This document shows, piece after piece, positions 53,139 to 61,201 of a DNA stretch of 64,000 nt. Location: assembly GCF_000711725.1 (NCBI RefSeq), contig NZ_JONP01000008.1, positions 186,001 to 250,000 on the forward strand, given 5' to 3'. The position numbers were made by a program, and so were the translations under genes. The stretch comes from Roseomonas aerilata DSM 19363. GTDB lineage: Bacteria; Pseudomonadota; Alphaproteobacteria; Acetobacterales; Acetobacteraceae. Each line of letters opens with the position of its first letter. Position 1 is the stretch's first letter. Under the pieces are notes generated by a model. That model did no database searches. It was given only the letters and a program-made list of their open reading frames with translations, and was not told the DNA's origin.

Positions 53139-53312
53139 CGACGGTCCAGCTGTAGCAGCCTAGCTCACCTCCCGAGAGATTTGCGGCCAGGGAAGATTGT
53201 GCTGAGCTGTGAAAGGCTTCCCATCAGGTAGCTTCAACGCATTTGAGTGCACTGCGATTTGCTATCCAGACTGCGCGTGACTATGTGTGCTCGGTCAAAA
53301 TGGAGCCTGACA

Positions 53313-53498
53313 TTGGCAAATCAGTTCAAGCGCGGCGAAGCAGTGCGATTCAAGACGACTGGTGCGGGCGTCACGACCGCACGGCGCGGCACTGTTGTAA
53401 GGACGGTACCTACCGTCCGTGGTGTGCGCGTCGAAGTGAAGGACAAGGACGGCTATGTGTACCGCCCGCATCTTTCCATGGTGAAGCTCAGCGCCTGA
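53313..53498 (+). CDS. Small basic beta-rich hypothetical protein
   Basis: 61 residues from a TTG at 53313, chosen because GGAG lies six bases before it and the sequence begins a compact fold there; a frame to 53247 reads as noise. The sequence is a series of short strands (RGEAVRFKTTGAGVTTARRG, VVRTVPTVRGVRVEVKDKDGYV, RPHLSMVKLSA), suggesting an SH3- or KOW-like small barrel. No family was recognised. The gap after it (53499-53792) holds nothing else. Confidence 0.5.
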   Translation: MANQFKRGEAVRFKTTGAGVTTARRGTVVRTVPTVRGVRVEVKDKDGYVYRPHLSMVKLSA

Positions 53499-53792
53499 CA
53501 TTAAGGAAGGCTCGGGCAGCATTGATGCCTGGGATCTCGGGAAGCTACGTCGAAGCGACGTTATAATTGCGGACGTCGATGTGCCCGCCGAGACTGTAGC
53601 GGTCGCGAAGCTGTTTGCTTGAGCACCTCCCCTCGGCTCTCGAAGAGGTGCCGCAGGCCCTATCGAGAAGTCTGAGCAATGTGACCGGAGCTTACTGCGC
53701 AGGGGCTCACAAGGTGGTGCAGCTCGGCGTCTTCTGCCCCATGTGTAGTGATTCCATACGTCAAGGTTGCCACGTCTAGGAGGTGGACTGCC

Positions 53793-54008
53793 ATGAGCGA
53801 GCCGGACAAGTACATGCTGGATCAGGCTGAGCAACTCGCGCAGCACCTGAAGCTTGTCGATGGGAAATCTGGCTACGTCGAGGCGACGCCGGACGCCTAC
53901 CATGTTTACCTTCGAAGGAAGTGGCCGGGTAAGCAGCTGGCGTCCTGGGACGGTATCCCCGTTGAGTGGCATGAGAACGTCGGTACCCACAAGGCGGCCA
54001 ACAGGTAG
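53793..54008 (+). CDS. Small hypothetical protein
   Basis: 71 residues from the ATG at 53793, which has AGGAGG at a good distance; the frame opens at 53748. The first third is helical (MLDQAEQLAQHLKLVDG), followed by short strands (GYVEATPDAYHVYLRRKW) and a Trp-rich end (LASWDGIPVEWHENVG). No family was recognised. It is convergent with the nitrile-hydratase-like operon, 22 bp away. Confidence 0.6.
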   Translation: MSEPDKYMLDQAEQLAQHLKLVDGKSGYVEATPDAYHVYLRRKWPGKQLASWDGIPVEWHENVGTHKAANR

Positions 54009-54030
54009 TTGTCTCGGAGGCAAACCCCGG

Positions 54031-54633
54031 TTAGACGGCTACAGTGCGGGGTGTCACCTGCGGCAGCGCTACGCCCACCAGTGCGTCGCGAGTGACAATC
54101 GCAGCGAGCCGATCCTCGGACCAGCCATCGGTTCCTTCAGGCCGCAGCGGTAACACCATCCACCGGTAGTCAGCAGTGCTGTCCACCACCCGCACTTCCA
54201 CTCCTTTAGGCAACACAGTTCCCCACTCCGCCAGCACACCGCGAGGGTCGCGCACGGCTCGGGCACGGTAGGCAAAGCTCTTGTACCAGTGGGGCGGATA
54301 GCCGAGCACCGCGCGCGGATAGCAGCTGCAGAGGGTGCAGACGACCAAGTGGTGCCGTCTCGGCATATCCTCGAGCACGCCGAGCGGCGGCGCACCAGCC
54401 ATGGACACGCCCATGGCCTCGGCCGCAGCGGAACCGTCCGAGAGCAGCAGGCGGCGCCACTCAGGGTCGAGCCAGGCGCGAGCCACCATGCGGGCGCCGA
54501 TCTCGGGGCTCGCGCAATCGGTCTGGGCTTGGCGGGCGGTTAGCTCATCCTCGGTCAGGATGCCCCGCCCTTTCAGGGCGCCGATCAGCGCCTCCAGGCG
54601 GACAGGTGAGTCGGGGCGGGTTGGCGCGCTCAT
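54031..54633 (-). CDS. Nitrile hydratase alpha / thiocyanate hydrolase gamma-like subunit
   Basis: 200 residues. The metal-binding claw is VCTLCSCYPRAVLG, with Cys-Thr-Leu-Cys-Ser-Cys; Thr in the second place is the cobalt-type signature (iron enzymes have Ser). Before it LEDMPRRHHLVVCTLC and after it PHWYKSFAYRARAVRDPRGVLAEWG are also diagnostic, as is the C-terminal VRVVDSTADYRWMVLP. This subunit holds the active-site metal, with two of the cysteines oxidised after translation. The partner subunit is encoded upstream as two separate genes, which is the layout of thiocyanate hydrolase. It follows the middle gene without a gap. Confidence 0.92.
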   Translation of the reverse strand: MSAPTRPDSPVRLEALIGALKGRGILTEDELTARQAQTDCASPEIGARMVARAWLDPEWRRLLLSDGSAAAEAMGVSMAGAPPLGVLEDMPRRHHLVVCTLCSCYPRAVLGYPPHWYKSFAYRARAVRDPRGVLAEWGTVLPKGVEVRVVDSTADYRWMVLPLRPEGTDGWSEDRLAAIVTRDALVGVALPQVTPRTVAV

Positions 54634-55002
54634 TCAGATCGCCTTCTTCGTAGCCTCGATGGGTTCAAGCCAGTGCTCGAAAATTTCGACGAGCAGCTCG
54701 TCGCCGCAGTGACCCTCATTCCAAATTGGCTGTTGCTCAAACAGGACGTGGTAGAGCGCGCGCCTCGACGCTGGGCGACCGAAAGCGAGATCTTCTGGGC
54801 TCGCAAAGCAACCGAGAAGGCGCTGCACCGTGCCAGTACGCCCTCGCAGGTAATGAGGGGTGCGGATGTGGCAGGGACCGCGGCGCTCTGGCCAGTCATC
54901 CAGGACCAGAACCCGCGCGCCGGGCTCGAAGCGCGGCGCCGCGAAGGCGGACTTGCCCGGCGGGTCGGAGGCGGCGGCGCTGGTGCCCTCGGCAGGGGTC
55001 AT
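54634..55002 (-). CDS. Nitrile hydratase beta C-terminal half / thiocyanate hydrolase alpha-like subunit
   Basis: 122 residues matching only the SH3-like C-terminal domain of nitrile hydratase beta subunits: PRFEPGARVLVLDDWPERR, CHIRTPHYLRGRTGTVQRLLG, and LYHVLFEQQPIWNEG, ending in ELLVEIFEHWLEPIEA. In ordinary nitrile hydratase this is fused to the N-terminal half; here that half is the gene before it. The two overlap by ATGA at 54999. In Thiobacillus thioparus thiocyanate hydrolase the alpha subunit corresponds to this half. It makes the contacts with the metal subunit through its conserved arginines. Confidence 0.88.
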   Translation of the reverse strand: MTPAEGTSAAASDPPGKSAFAAPRFEPGARVLVLDDWPERRGPCHIRTPHYLRGRTGTVQRLLGCFASPEDLAFGRPASRRALYHVLFEQQPIWNEGHCGDELLVEIFEHWLEPIEATKKAI

Positions 55003-55316
55003 CGCAGATCCTCCCGACTGAGGACGCCCTTTTCAAGCATCAGCGTGGTCATGGAGCGCAGCCAGCGCTCGTAATAGGTGAGCGCCAGATACTCATCCTC
55101 GGGAATGGCCTCGATGCCCCGCCGGAGCTCATCCACCGTCATCAATCCCTTCTGCGCAAGAAGCTGGCGTAGGGCATCCACGCGCTTGCCGAAATCATCC
55201 GGAGGTGCCTCGTCACGCTCCACGGCTGTGCAGCGGAAGCGTGAGGCGCCACCCATATCGTGGGTGACGGGGATCGGGGCCTCAGACGTGGGTCCGTTGA
55301 TGTCAGCGTCGCTCAT
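54999..55316 (-). CDS. Nitrile hydratase beta N-terminal half / thiocyanate hydrolase beta-like subunit
   Basis: 105 residues matching the N-terminal half of the nitrile hydratase beta subunit: VTHDMGGASRFRCTAVERDE with the HDMGG motif, FGKRVDALRQLLAQKGLMT, and ALTYYERWLRSMTTLMLEKGVL, ending exactly where the C-terminal half begins as a separate gene. The gene order (beta half, alpha half, metal subunit) is that of scnB-scnA-scnC of thiocyanate hydrolase. Toyocamycin nitrile hydratase has the same three-gene split, so substrate remains open. No P15K/P14K-like activator gene is adjacent in this window. Confidence 0.85.
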   Translation of the reverse strand: MSDADINGPTSEAPIPVTHDMGGASRFRCTAVERDEAPPDDFGKRVDALRQLLAQKGLMTVDELRRGIEAIPEDEYLALTYYERWLRSMTTLMLEKGVLSREDLR

Positions 55317-55982
55317 GGTTGGAGGCTAGGACGGAGGGCCGGGTGCGTCCACTTGCCTGTTTCTGACGGACTGTTCGCCCCGATCTGCGGTGCAGCGGCC
55401 GTGGTTGAGCAGAAAGCCCAATGGTCCGATGCGGCCATGTAGAACCCTGTCCCCTGGCTTTGGTGCTGTGGTGCCAGTGAAAGTGGTCCGGTTGCCTCCG
55501 GCTAGATCTGGCGATGTCGACTTCGCGCCCGTGTGGTCATCAATGTTGGCGCGACAACGCCTCGAGAGCGGACATCAGATCACAGCTAGCCCATGATCAA
55601 GTGGGGTGAGATGTGCAATTGGCGTTCTCCACCTTGCTACGCACAAGCGGGCGTGGGTGTCACTTCTAGCCTAGCTGCTTGCCAGCTCGGTGTCGGCGCG
55701 CTCGGCAGCGAGTACGAATGCCTTCGGCTTGGCAGCATCAAGACGCCCACCACTCCGAACACCGGAGCAAAGGTCCAGCCCGAACGGGGCGCTCTTGCCT
55801 TATCGCACCGCGAACATTGCGGCCCCTAGCGGGGCTGCCGCGACGCCCCCATGGTCAGATGAGGCGTCCGGACCGGAACTGTGACTGTCCGTCGTTCGCC
55901 GGAAGCGCCCGGAGCGAGGCAGGAGGCTGGCAGGGGAGGCGGGCGCTCCACTTCCGGTGCCGTCCCGTGCTAGGCCTTCGCC
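55317..55982. other. 666-bp gap without a recognised gene
   Basis: Between the nitrile-hydratase-like operon and hflX, which are divergent, no frame has a recognisable product. The small minus-strand frame around 55680-55760 (ending GRLDAAKPKAFVLAAERADTELASS) reads like a coding C-terminus without a start; it could be a remnant. Both promoters should lie here. Confidence 0.4.
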
Positions 55983-57335
55983 ATGGAGACAAAGCCGCCC
56001 ATCCCGCTCGCCGTGCTCGTCGGCATACAGAAGCCGGAGATCGATGACATCGCGCACGAGGCCAGCCTCCAAGAGCTGGAGCGCTTGGTGAAGACGCTCG
56101 GCTACGAGGTGGTCGGCGCGGTGTCGCAGCGGCGCGAGGGCACCGGCGCCGGGTCGTTGCTGGGCAGCGGTAAGCTAGCGGAGCTTGCGGCGCTCACCGG
56201 CGGCACCGGCCTTGTCGGCTCAATGGCACCTGCCCCGAGGGCCAAAGCGCGGCAGCGGTTCGAAGGCGCGGCCGAGCCCGCCGATCCGGCCAAACCCGAC
56301 CCGGGCGCCGCCCGCAAGCCCGAGTTCGTCATCGTCGACCACGAACTCTCGCCGAGCCAGATCCGCAACCTGGAACGAGCGACAGGGGCGCAGGTGCTCG
56401 ACCGTACCGGCGTGATCGTCGAAATCTTCCACCGCCACGCCAACACGCGCGAGGCGAAGCTGCAGGTGGAGATGGCGCGCCTGAAATACGTCGCGCCGCG
56501 CCTGCGGGAATCCTCTGGCGGTGGCGGGCGGCAGCAGGGACCGGGCGCTGGTGAAACCACGCTCGACCTCGACCGCCGCAAGATCCGGGACCGGATCTCG
56601 GAGCTGAAGGACCAGCTCGAGGCGGTGCAGCGCGACAGCGACCAGCGCCGGTCCGCCCGACGGGACCAGCTGCGGGTGGCTCTGGTTGGCTACACCAATG
56701 CAGGCAAGTCCTCCCTCATGCGGGCCCTCACCGGCAGCCAGGTGCTGGTCGAGGACAAGCTCTTCGCCACCCTCGACACGACCGTCCGCGTCCTCCAGCC
56801 CGAGACCCGGCCGCGCGTGCTCGTCTCCGACACCGTCGGCTTCATCAAGCAGCTGCCGCACGACCTGGTCGCCTCGTTTCGCTCCACCCTGGCGGAGGCG
56901 CTCGAGGCGTCGCTGCTGCTCTACGTGGTCGACGCTTCGGACCCGACCTATGAGGCGCAGCTGGAGGTGAGCCGCAGCGTGCTGCGCGAGATCGGGGCGG
57001 ACACGGTGCCGTCCCGCCTGGTGCTGAACAAGATGGACCGCATGGATGCCGCCGGGCGAGTTGCGCTGATGGAGAAGCATCCGGACGCGATCATGCTCTC
57101 CGCCCGCGCGCCCGACGATGTCAGCGCGCTGCGGGACACCATCATTGCCTTCTTCGAGGCCGCGATGGTGGAGGATGTGCTGGTGCTGCCCTACGCGAAG
57201 CAGGGGCTGCTCGGCGATGTGTACGAGAGCGCACGTGTCTTGTCCGAGGAGCACGACGAGACCGGGCGGGTGCTGACCGTGCGCGGCCTGCCTGGCGCCA
57301 TCGCGCGCCTTCGGCGGAGCCTTGCTTCGCACTGA
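55983..57335 (+). CDS. hflX: Ribosome-associated GTPase HflX
   Basis: 450 residues. The N-terminal HflX domain (about 1-190) has EASLQELERLVKTLGYEVVG, GSLLGSGKLAELAAL and ELSPSQIRNLERATGAQVLDRTGVI (read in parts), then a coiled segment with RDRISELKDQLEAVQRD. The GTPase follows: G1 LVGYTNAGKSSLM, G2 LFATLDTTVRVL, G3 VSDTVGFIKQLP and G4 VLNKMDRMD. A linker of about 30 residues (MAPAPRAKARQRFEGAAEP) is inserted between the halves of the N-terminal domain, which is longer than in E. coli. HflX splits stalled or hibernating 70S ribosomes. In this window it is not next to hfq, which often precedes it. Confidence 0.94.
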   Translation: METKPPIPLAVLVGIQKPEIDDIAHEASLQELERLVKTLGYEVVGAVSQRREGTGAGSLLGSGKLAELAALTGGTGLVGSMAPAPRAKARQRFEGAAEPADPAKPDPGAARKPEFVIVDHELSPSQIRNLERATGAQVLDRTGVIVEIFHRHANTREAKLQVEMARLKYVAPRLRESSGGGGRQQGPGAGETTLDLDRRKIRDRISELKDQLEAVQRDSDQRRSARRDQLRVALVGYTNAGKSSLMRALTGSQVLVEDKLFATLDTTVRVLQPETRPRVLVSDTVGFIKQLPHDLVASFRSTLAEALEASLLLYVVDASDPTYEAQLEVSRSVLREIGADTVPSRLVLNKMDRMDAAGRVALMEKHPDAIMLSARAPDDVSALRDTIIAFFEAAMVEDVLVLPYAKQGLLGDVYESARVLSEEHDETGRVLTVRGLPGAIARLRRSLASH

Positions 57336-57869
57336 GCCACGGCGACTGCGGCATCTCAAGATCCCAGAACGCCGTCGTTCCTCATTCGAGGCAGAAGGAT
57401 CAGGCGGTCTGCCGCTCCCTTTACGACTTACCGCTGGAAAGCGCAGGTCTAGCCCTAGGTGAACCCTTCGCCTGGAACCCTGACAACGCGGATCCCAAGG
57501 CGGAGACTGACCGTAGCTTGACGCTTGCCCCGCAAAAGGGGCCGCGTGCGCGGCCAAGGACAGACCCATAGAGGTGGCACCATTCGATGAGGATCCGCAG
57601 GCCTCGATACTGAAGTGCGCTTACGTCACCCATCAAGAAGCCGAGGACAGCTTGCAGTTCACCGGCCTGGGCGCTCACTCCAGCAGCCGCATCCCATCGG
57701 CAACAGGCGCCAGCGTGACCTCGGAGAGTTCCGATCCCGTGCTCTATCCGTGTGTTGGATGCTCTGCCTCGGTCTCTGGCGAGTGGCCGCCGTATAGCGG
57801 CGGCCGCAATTGACGCCCTTCGGACTTCGGTGACAGCTTAGCCTCATTGCTCAGACGGTTCGGCACGCC
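57336..57869. other. 534-bp gap before the antiporter gene
   Basis: No frame gives a recognisable product. The only structured element seen is the hairpin at 57785-57805. The antiporter promoter is presumably close to the right end. Confidence 0.4.
57785..57805. other. Strong GC hairpin upstream of the antiporter gene
   Basis: GGCCGCCG (57785-57792) pairs perfectly with CGGCGGCC (57798-57805) around the loop TATAG. It lies 65 bp before the antiporter start and is not followed by a T-run, so it may act in the 5' leader rather than as a terminator. Confidence 0.4.
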
Positions 57870-59453
57870 ATGCACCCTGTAGAAGTCTTCGAGCTGATCG
57901 TTGGCATGCTCCTGGCAGTGCTGGTGCTGCAGTATGTAGCCCCTCGATTGGGGCTTCCACCAGCCGTTGCTCTCCTGGTCGGCGGTGGCGCGCTGGCGTT
58001 CGTTCCAGGTTTGCCGACCATCGACCTCGACCCTAACCTAGTTTTGGTTATCTTCCTGCCACCACTCCTGATGGATGGCGCCTGGTTCACGGCGCTGGCG
58101 CCCTTCCGGCGCCATCTCAGCGGCATCGCCTCGCTGGCAGTCGGCGCGGTGCTCTTCACAGCGGCTGCCGTCGCGATCGTCACGAAGTTGGCCGTGCCGG
58201 AACTGCCCTGGGCGGCCTGCGTCGCGCTGGGCGCCATCGTCTCACCGCCCGACGCAGTTTCGGCCAGGGCGGTGCTTCAGCGGGTCAAGCTGCCACGCCG
58301 ACTGGGCACCCTGTTGGAAGGCGAGAGCCTCCTCAACGACGCGACAGGGCTGGTGCTGTTCCGCTTCGCAGTAGCAGCTGTCATCACCGGGTCGTTCAGC
58401 CTTGGCGAGGCTATCGGCAGCTTCGCGTACCTCGTAAGCGGCGGGATCGTCGTTGGTGGTGTTATCGGAGCAGTATGGATCCTCCTACTGCGACGCCTTG
58501 CGGACGAACACCTGATGGTCGCCGCTTCCGTGCTGGTCTGCTGGATGAGCTACATCGCTGGTGAGATGGTGCATGTGTCCGGCGTCATCTCGACGGTGGT
58601 AGCGGGTCTCGTCTGCGGCTGGTACCAGCACGTCGTCCTGACAGCGAGCGTCCGGGTGCGTGCCCTCTCGTCTTGGCAGGCGATGATCTTCCTGCTGGAG
58701 GCGGCGGTGTTCATCCTGATCGGCCTGTCGCTGCGCGGCGTCATCGACCGCGTTGGCGGGATCGGCATCGTGGTGCAGGACATGGCCTGGTCGGTGGCCG
58801 CGATCATCGCGGCCGTCATTCTGGCACGCTTTGCCTGGATATTCGGCTCGGATGCGCTTCTCGGCCTTCTGAACCGCGCAGGCTTTCGCACAGCCGAGCC
58901 ACTCGGACCACGAGCCGCGAGCGTCATGAGCTGGGCAGGCATGCGAGGAGTGGTCACCCTCGCGGTGGCCTTAACCCTGCCCGAGACGATGCCAGGGCGT
59001 GACCTGATGCTGGTCTCAGCCTTCGCCGTGATCCTCGTGACAGTCCTGGTTCAGGGAACGACACTCGGCTTGGTCATCCGGCTCGCAGGACTTCAGGAAG
59101 ACGAGCGTAGCAAACCACCGCTCGACCTCCACTCCGCGGAAGCCTCCATGCTCAAGGCGCAGTTCGAGGAAGTGCAGCGGGTGGCCTACTCGCCCGACGG
59201 TTCCCTCCTCCATCCGCGCCTACTGGACAGCTACCGGCGCCGGGCGACGATTTCGACGGAATTCTCCGGAAGCGATGAGGACCGCGCCCAGGATATCGCC
59301 GCACATTACGGCGTCATCCTCGCCGCCGTGGCCGCAGGGCGAGCCGAGCTGGTCCGCCTGCACCGGGCGCACCAGATCGATGATGAGACGCTCCACGATC
59401 TGGAACGCGATCTGGACCTCGAGGAGCTTGTGGCACTCGCTGCTAGGGGCTGA
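57870..59453 (+). CDS. Na+/H+ antiporter, CPA1 (NhaP-like) family
   Basis: 527 residues with about 12 hydrophobic helices in the first 410. Diagnostic blocks are VIFLPPLLMDGAWF, the ion-binding IVSPPDAVSARAVL (Asp in helix 5-like SPPDA) and LEGESLLNDATGLVL, and MSWAGMRGVVTLAVALTLPE in the second half. The last 115 residues are a cytoplasmic, charged tail (EDERSKPPLDLHSAEA, then HQIDDETLHDLERDLDLEELV) probably used for regulation. The protein should exchange Na+ or K+ for protons across the inner membrane to control pH and salt. Single gene; start is the ATG at 57870. Confidence 0.93.
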   Translation: MHPVEVFELIVGMLLAVLVLQYVAPRLGLPPAVALLVGGGALAFVPGLPTIDLDPNLVLVIFLPPLLMDGAWFTALAPFRRHLSGIASLAVGAVLFTAAAVAIVTKLAVPELPWAACVALGAIVSPPDAVSARAVLQRVKLPRRLGTLLEGESLLNDATGLVLFRFAVAAVITGSFSLGEAIGSFAYLVSGGIVVGGVIGAVWILLLRRLADEHLMVAASVLVCWMSYIAGEMVHVSGVISTVVAGLVCGWYQHVVLTASVRVRALSSWQAMIFLLEAAVFILIGLSLRGVIDRVGGIGIVVQDMAWSVAAIIAAVILARFAWIFGSDALLGLLNRAGFRTAEPLGPRAASVMSWAGMRGVVTLAVALTLPETMPGRDLMLVSAFAVILVTVLVQGTTLGLVIRLAGLQEDERSKPPLDLHSAEASMLKAQFEEVQRVAYSPDGSLLHPRLLDSYRRRATISTEFSGSDEDRAQDIAAHYGVILAAVAAGRAELVRLHRAHQIDDETLHDLERDLDLEELVALAARG

Positions 59454-59691
59454 TCGGCATCTCTCCGACTTGGTGGAGCAGTACTCCATGCGACAAATGC
59501 GGGCAGGACCGTCGGCATAGCTCGCAGTCCGCACCCGTTCCCCAGGTGTGCTGCCTCCGCCGGTCTGCAGGTTCGTCACGCCTCACCTGAAATCCCTGGT
59601 TGGCGGCATCTTTGTCTGTGGCTGGCGCTTGCTCCCCGGCTCTGGCCGCCGGACCTCGTCAGCCCGCCCCAGGATGCGTTCCGCCCACTCG

Positions 59692-59883
59692 CTGTGCTTC
59701 AGCGCCGAACCAAGACCCCTCTGAAAATCGGCCGCAACGCACTGAACTCGCAGCGAGTTCTTGTGTGAGGTTGGATCCCGATTGGCGCCGGTCGGGACCC
59801 CACCCTCACATCAGTTCTCTGTATTGAGTCAGGAATATAGACTGGCTTTGGCGAGGGTCCCGGTTCAGTGCTCCTCTACAGGC
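59692..59883 (-). repeat. Structured dispersed repeat, copy B
   Basis: The 192-bp stretch is the reverse-complement match of 9388-9580, with both ends conserved (TGTGCTTCAGCGCCGAACC at the left, TCTACAGGC at the right). The central hairpin is kept in altered form: CGATTG (59779-59784) with CGGTCG (59789-59794) using two G-U pairs, then C-G and T-A pairs, so the C-A mismatch of copy A is a true pair here. The outer ends again pair (AGCGCCGAACC with GGTTCAGTGCT). Two stops break the frame that is open in copy A. It lies in the 545-bp gap between the antiporter gene and the lipoprotein gene; nothing else is recognised there. Confidence 0.75.
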
Positions 59884-59998
59884 TGCCGCAGCAGCGCCGC
59901 CTGCAGCTCATATTTCTTACTGCGGGCAGTGTTTTGCATTGACCCCCAGTTGTCGGTAACGAATCATGTTTGTCTCTCCACAGGACGTGGTTAGGTAG

Positions 59999-61201
59999 AT
60001 GCGCTTCCACTTTCCGATGATCGCAGTGGCTCTGGGCCTAGGTCTGCTGGTGGGATGCGGCAGCCCGGCAGACCAGCTCGGAAGCGACGGCGTCGCGCCC
60101 GCCGCGGTCAGTTGGTACCTGCCGAGGACCGAGGGGGTGGATGTGCGGGTGACCACCGAGGTCCGCTCCTGCTCGCCGCTCAGGATCGCTATCTCCACGT
60201 CCGCTGCGCCCGTGGTGACCACGGACTGGTCGAACCGCCGCTCCGTCGTCATTGAGGGCATGGGCGGCTTACTCGGGACTGCCGAGTTCAACGCGGAGAC
60301 CTATCCCGAAGGGATGGTCCGGTCGCTCGGCGGGAAGGCGGAAGATCGCACTGGGCCCATACTGGCTGCGATCGCTGAGGCGGTAGTAAAATTCGCCCCG
60401 CTCGCCGTCGGCGTACCCGGCTTTGGGGGAGCGGCGGGCGGCGACCGCCCCACCGTCCGGCAGGTACGGGCCGGATGTACCGACGAGACGGCTGCCGACG
60501 TCGCAGCGCTAGAGGCCGCCCTCCGATCGCTTGACCGGACACCCCTCGTGGCGGATGCGCTGACCGCAAGGACAGTCCAGATTGAACGCCTGCGCGCTCG
60601 GCTGCGCACGGAGGAGACGGTACGCCTCGCGCTCGCCTCTTCGCCACCAGCTGACATGCCTCATTTGGATCAGCCGATCACCGGGCAAGCACTCGTCCAA
60701 CGCCACATACTCGTCGCCGTCCCCTGGACCACCCCACCGAACATGACGGCCACCCTCCGCTACGCCACGGGAACCGCGCCACAGTCGGTCGCAGTTCCTC
60801 CCAGTGCCGACTACCATTACCGGGAACCCGTCCGGGTCGATCTGACCACAAGCGTGGTCTGCCCCGCGGGGACTGATTGCACCGTCACCCCGACCTCCAG
60901 CTCCATCCAGTTTGGCGTGGCTCAGTGGGGTGTACCGAGGCGGCTACCTCTTCAGGCAGGATTGTTCCAAAGTCTCTCATACAGCATCGCTTTCCAGCAG
61001 GACGGCACGCCTACGACGCAGCGTGGCGCCTCGACGGCGGCTCCGGCGGAAGGTGCCGCCGCACTCGCGAAGGCACTCGCCACGAGTGCCTCGACCGATA
61101 CACGTACCGCTGCGATCCAGGCGGAGGTCGCGCGCAACCAAGCGGAGCTCGATTTGATCACCGTGCGGGCCAAGCTTGCCGCTGCCCGGTCCGGTCAGTG
61201 A
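59999..61201 (+). CDS. Lipoprotein paired with a secreted protease
   Basis: 400 residues. A clear lipobox ends the leader (MIAVALGLGLLVGCGSPADQ), with Cys as the likely lipidated residue and Gly-Ser following. The body is mostly beta-strand-like with a few helices; I recognise no family. The C-terminal 60 residues are helical and charged (AALAKALATSASTDTRTAAI, then VARNQAELDLITVRAKLAAA), resembling a coiled coil. Its TGA overlaps the GTG of the protease gene by 4 bases, so the two proteins are made together and probably act at the outer membrane or in the periplasm. The start is the ATG at 59999. Confidence 0.7.
   Translation: MRFHFPMIAVALGLGLLVGCGSPADQLGSDGVAPAAVSWYLPRTEGVDVRVTTEVRSCSPLRIAISTSAAPVVTTDWSNRRSVVIEGMGGLLGTAEFNAETYPEGMVRSLGGKAEDRTGPILAAIAEAVVKFAPLAVGVPGFGGAAGGDRPTVRQVRAGCTDETAADVAALEAALRSLDRTPLVADALTARTVQIERLRARLRTEETVRLALASSPPADMPHLDQPITGQALVQRHILVAVPWTTPPNMTATLRYATGTAPQSVAVPPSADYHYREPVRVDLTTSVVCPAGTDCTVTPTSSSIQFGVAQWGVPRRLPLQAGLFQSLSYSIAFQQDGTPTTQRGASTAAPAEGAAALAKALATSASTDTRTAAIQAEVARNQAELDLITVRAKLAAARSGQ

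Noticed and set aside
54031-55316. Frameshift splitting a normal nitrile hydratase beta gene
   Set aside because: The two halves are joined by a clean ATGA overlap, and each has a proper start and end at the domain border, as in thiocyanate hydrolase; this is not decay.
56220-57569. 449-codon open frame opposite hflX
   Set aside because: Antisense shadow of a well-conserved GTPase gene.
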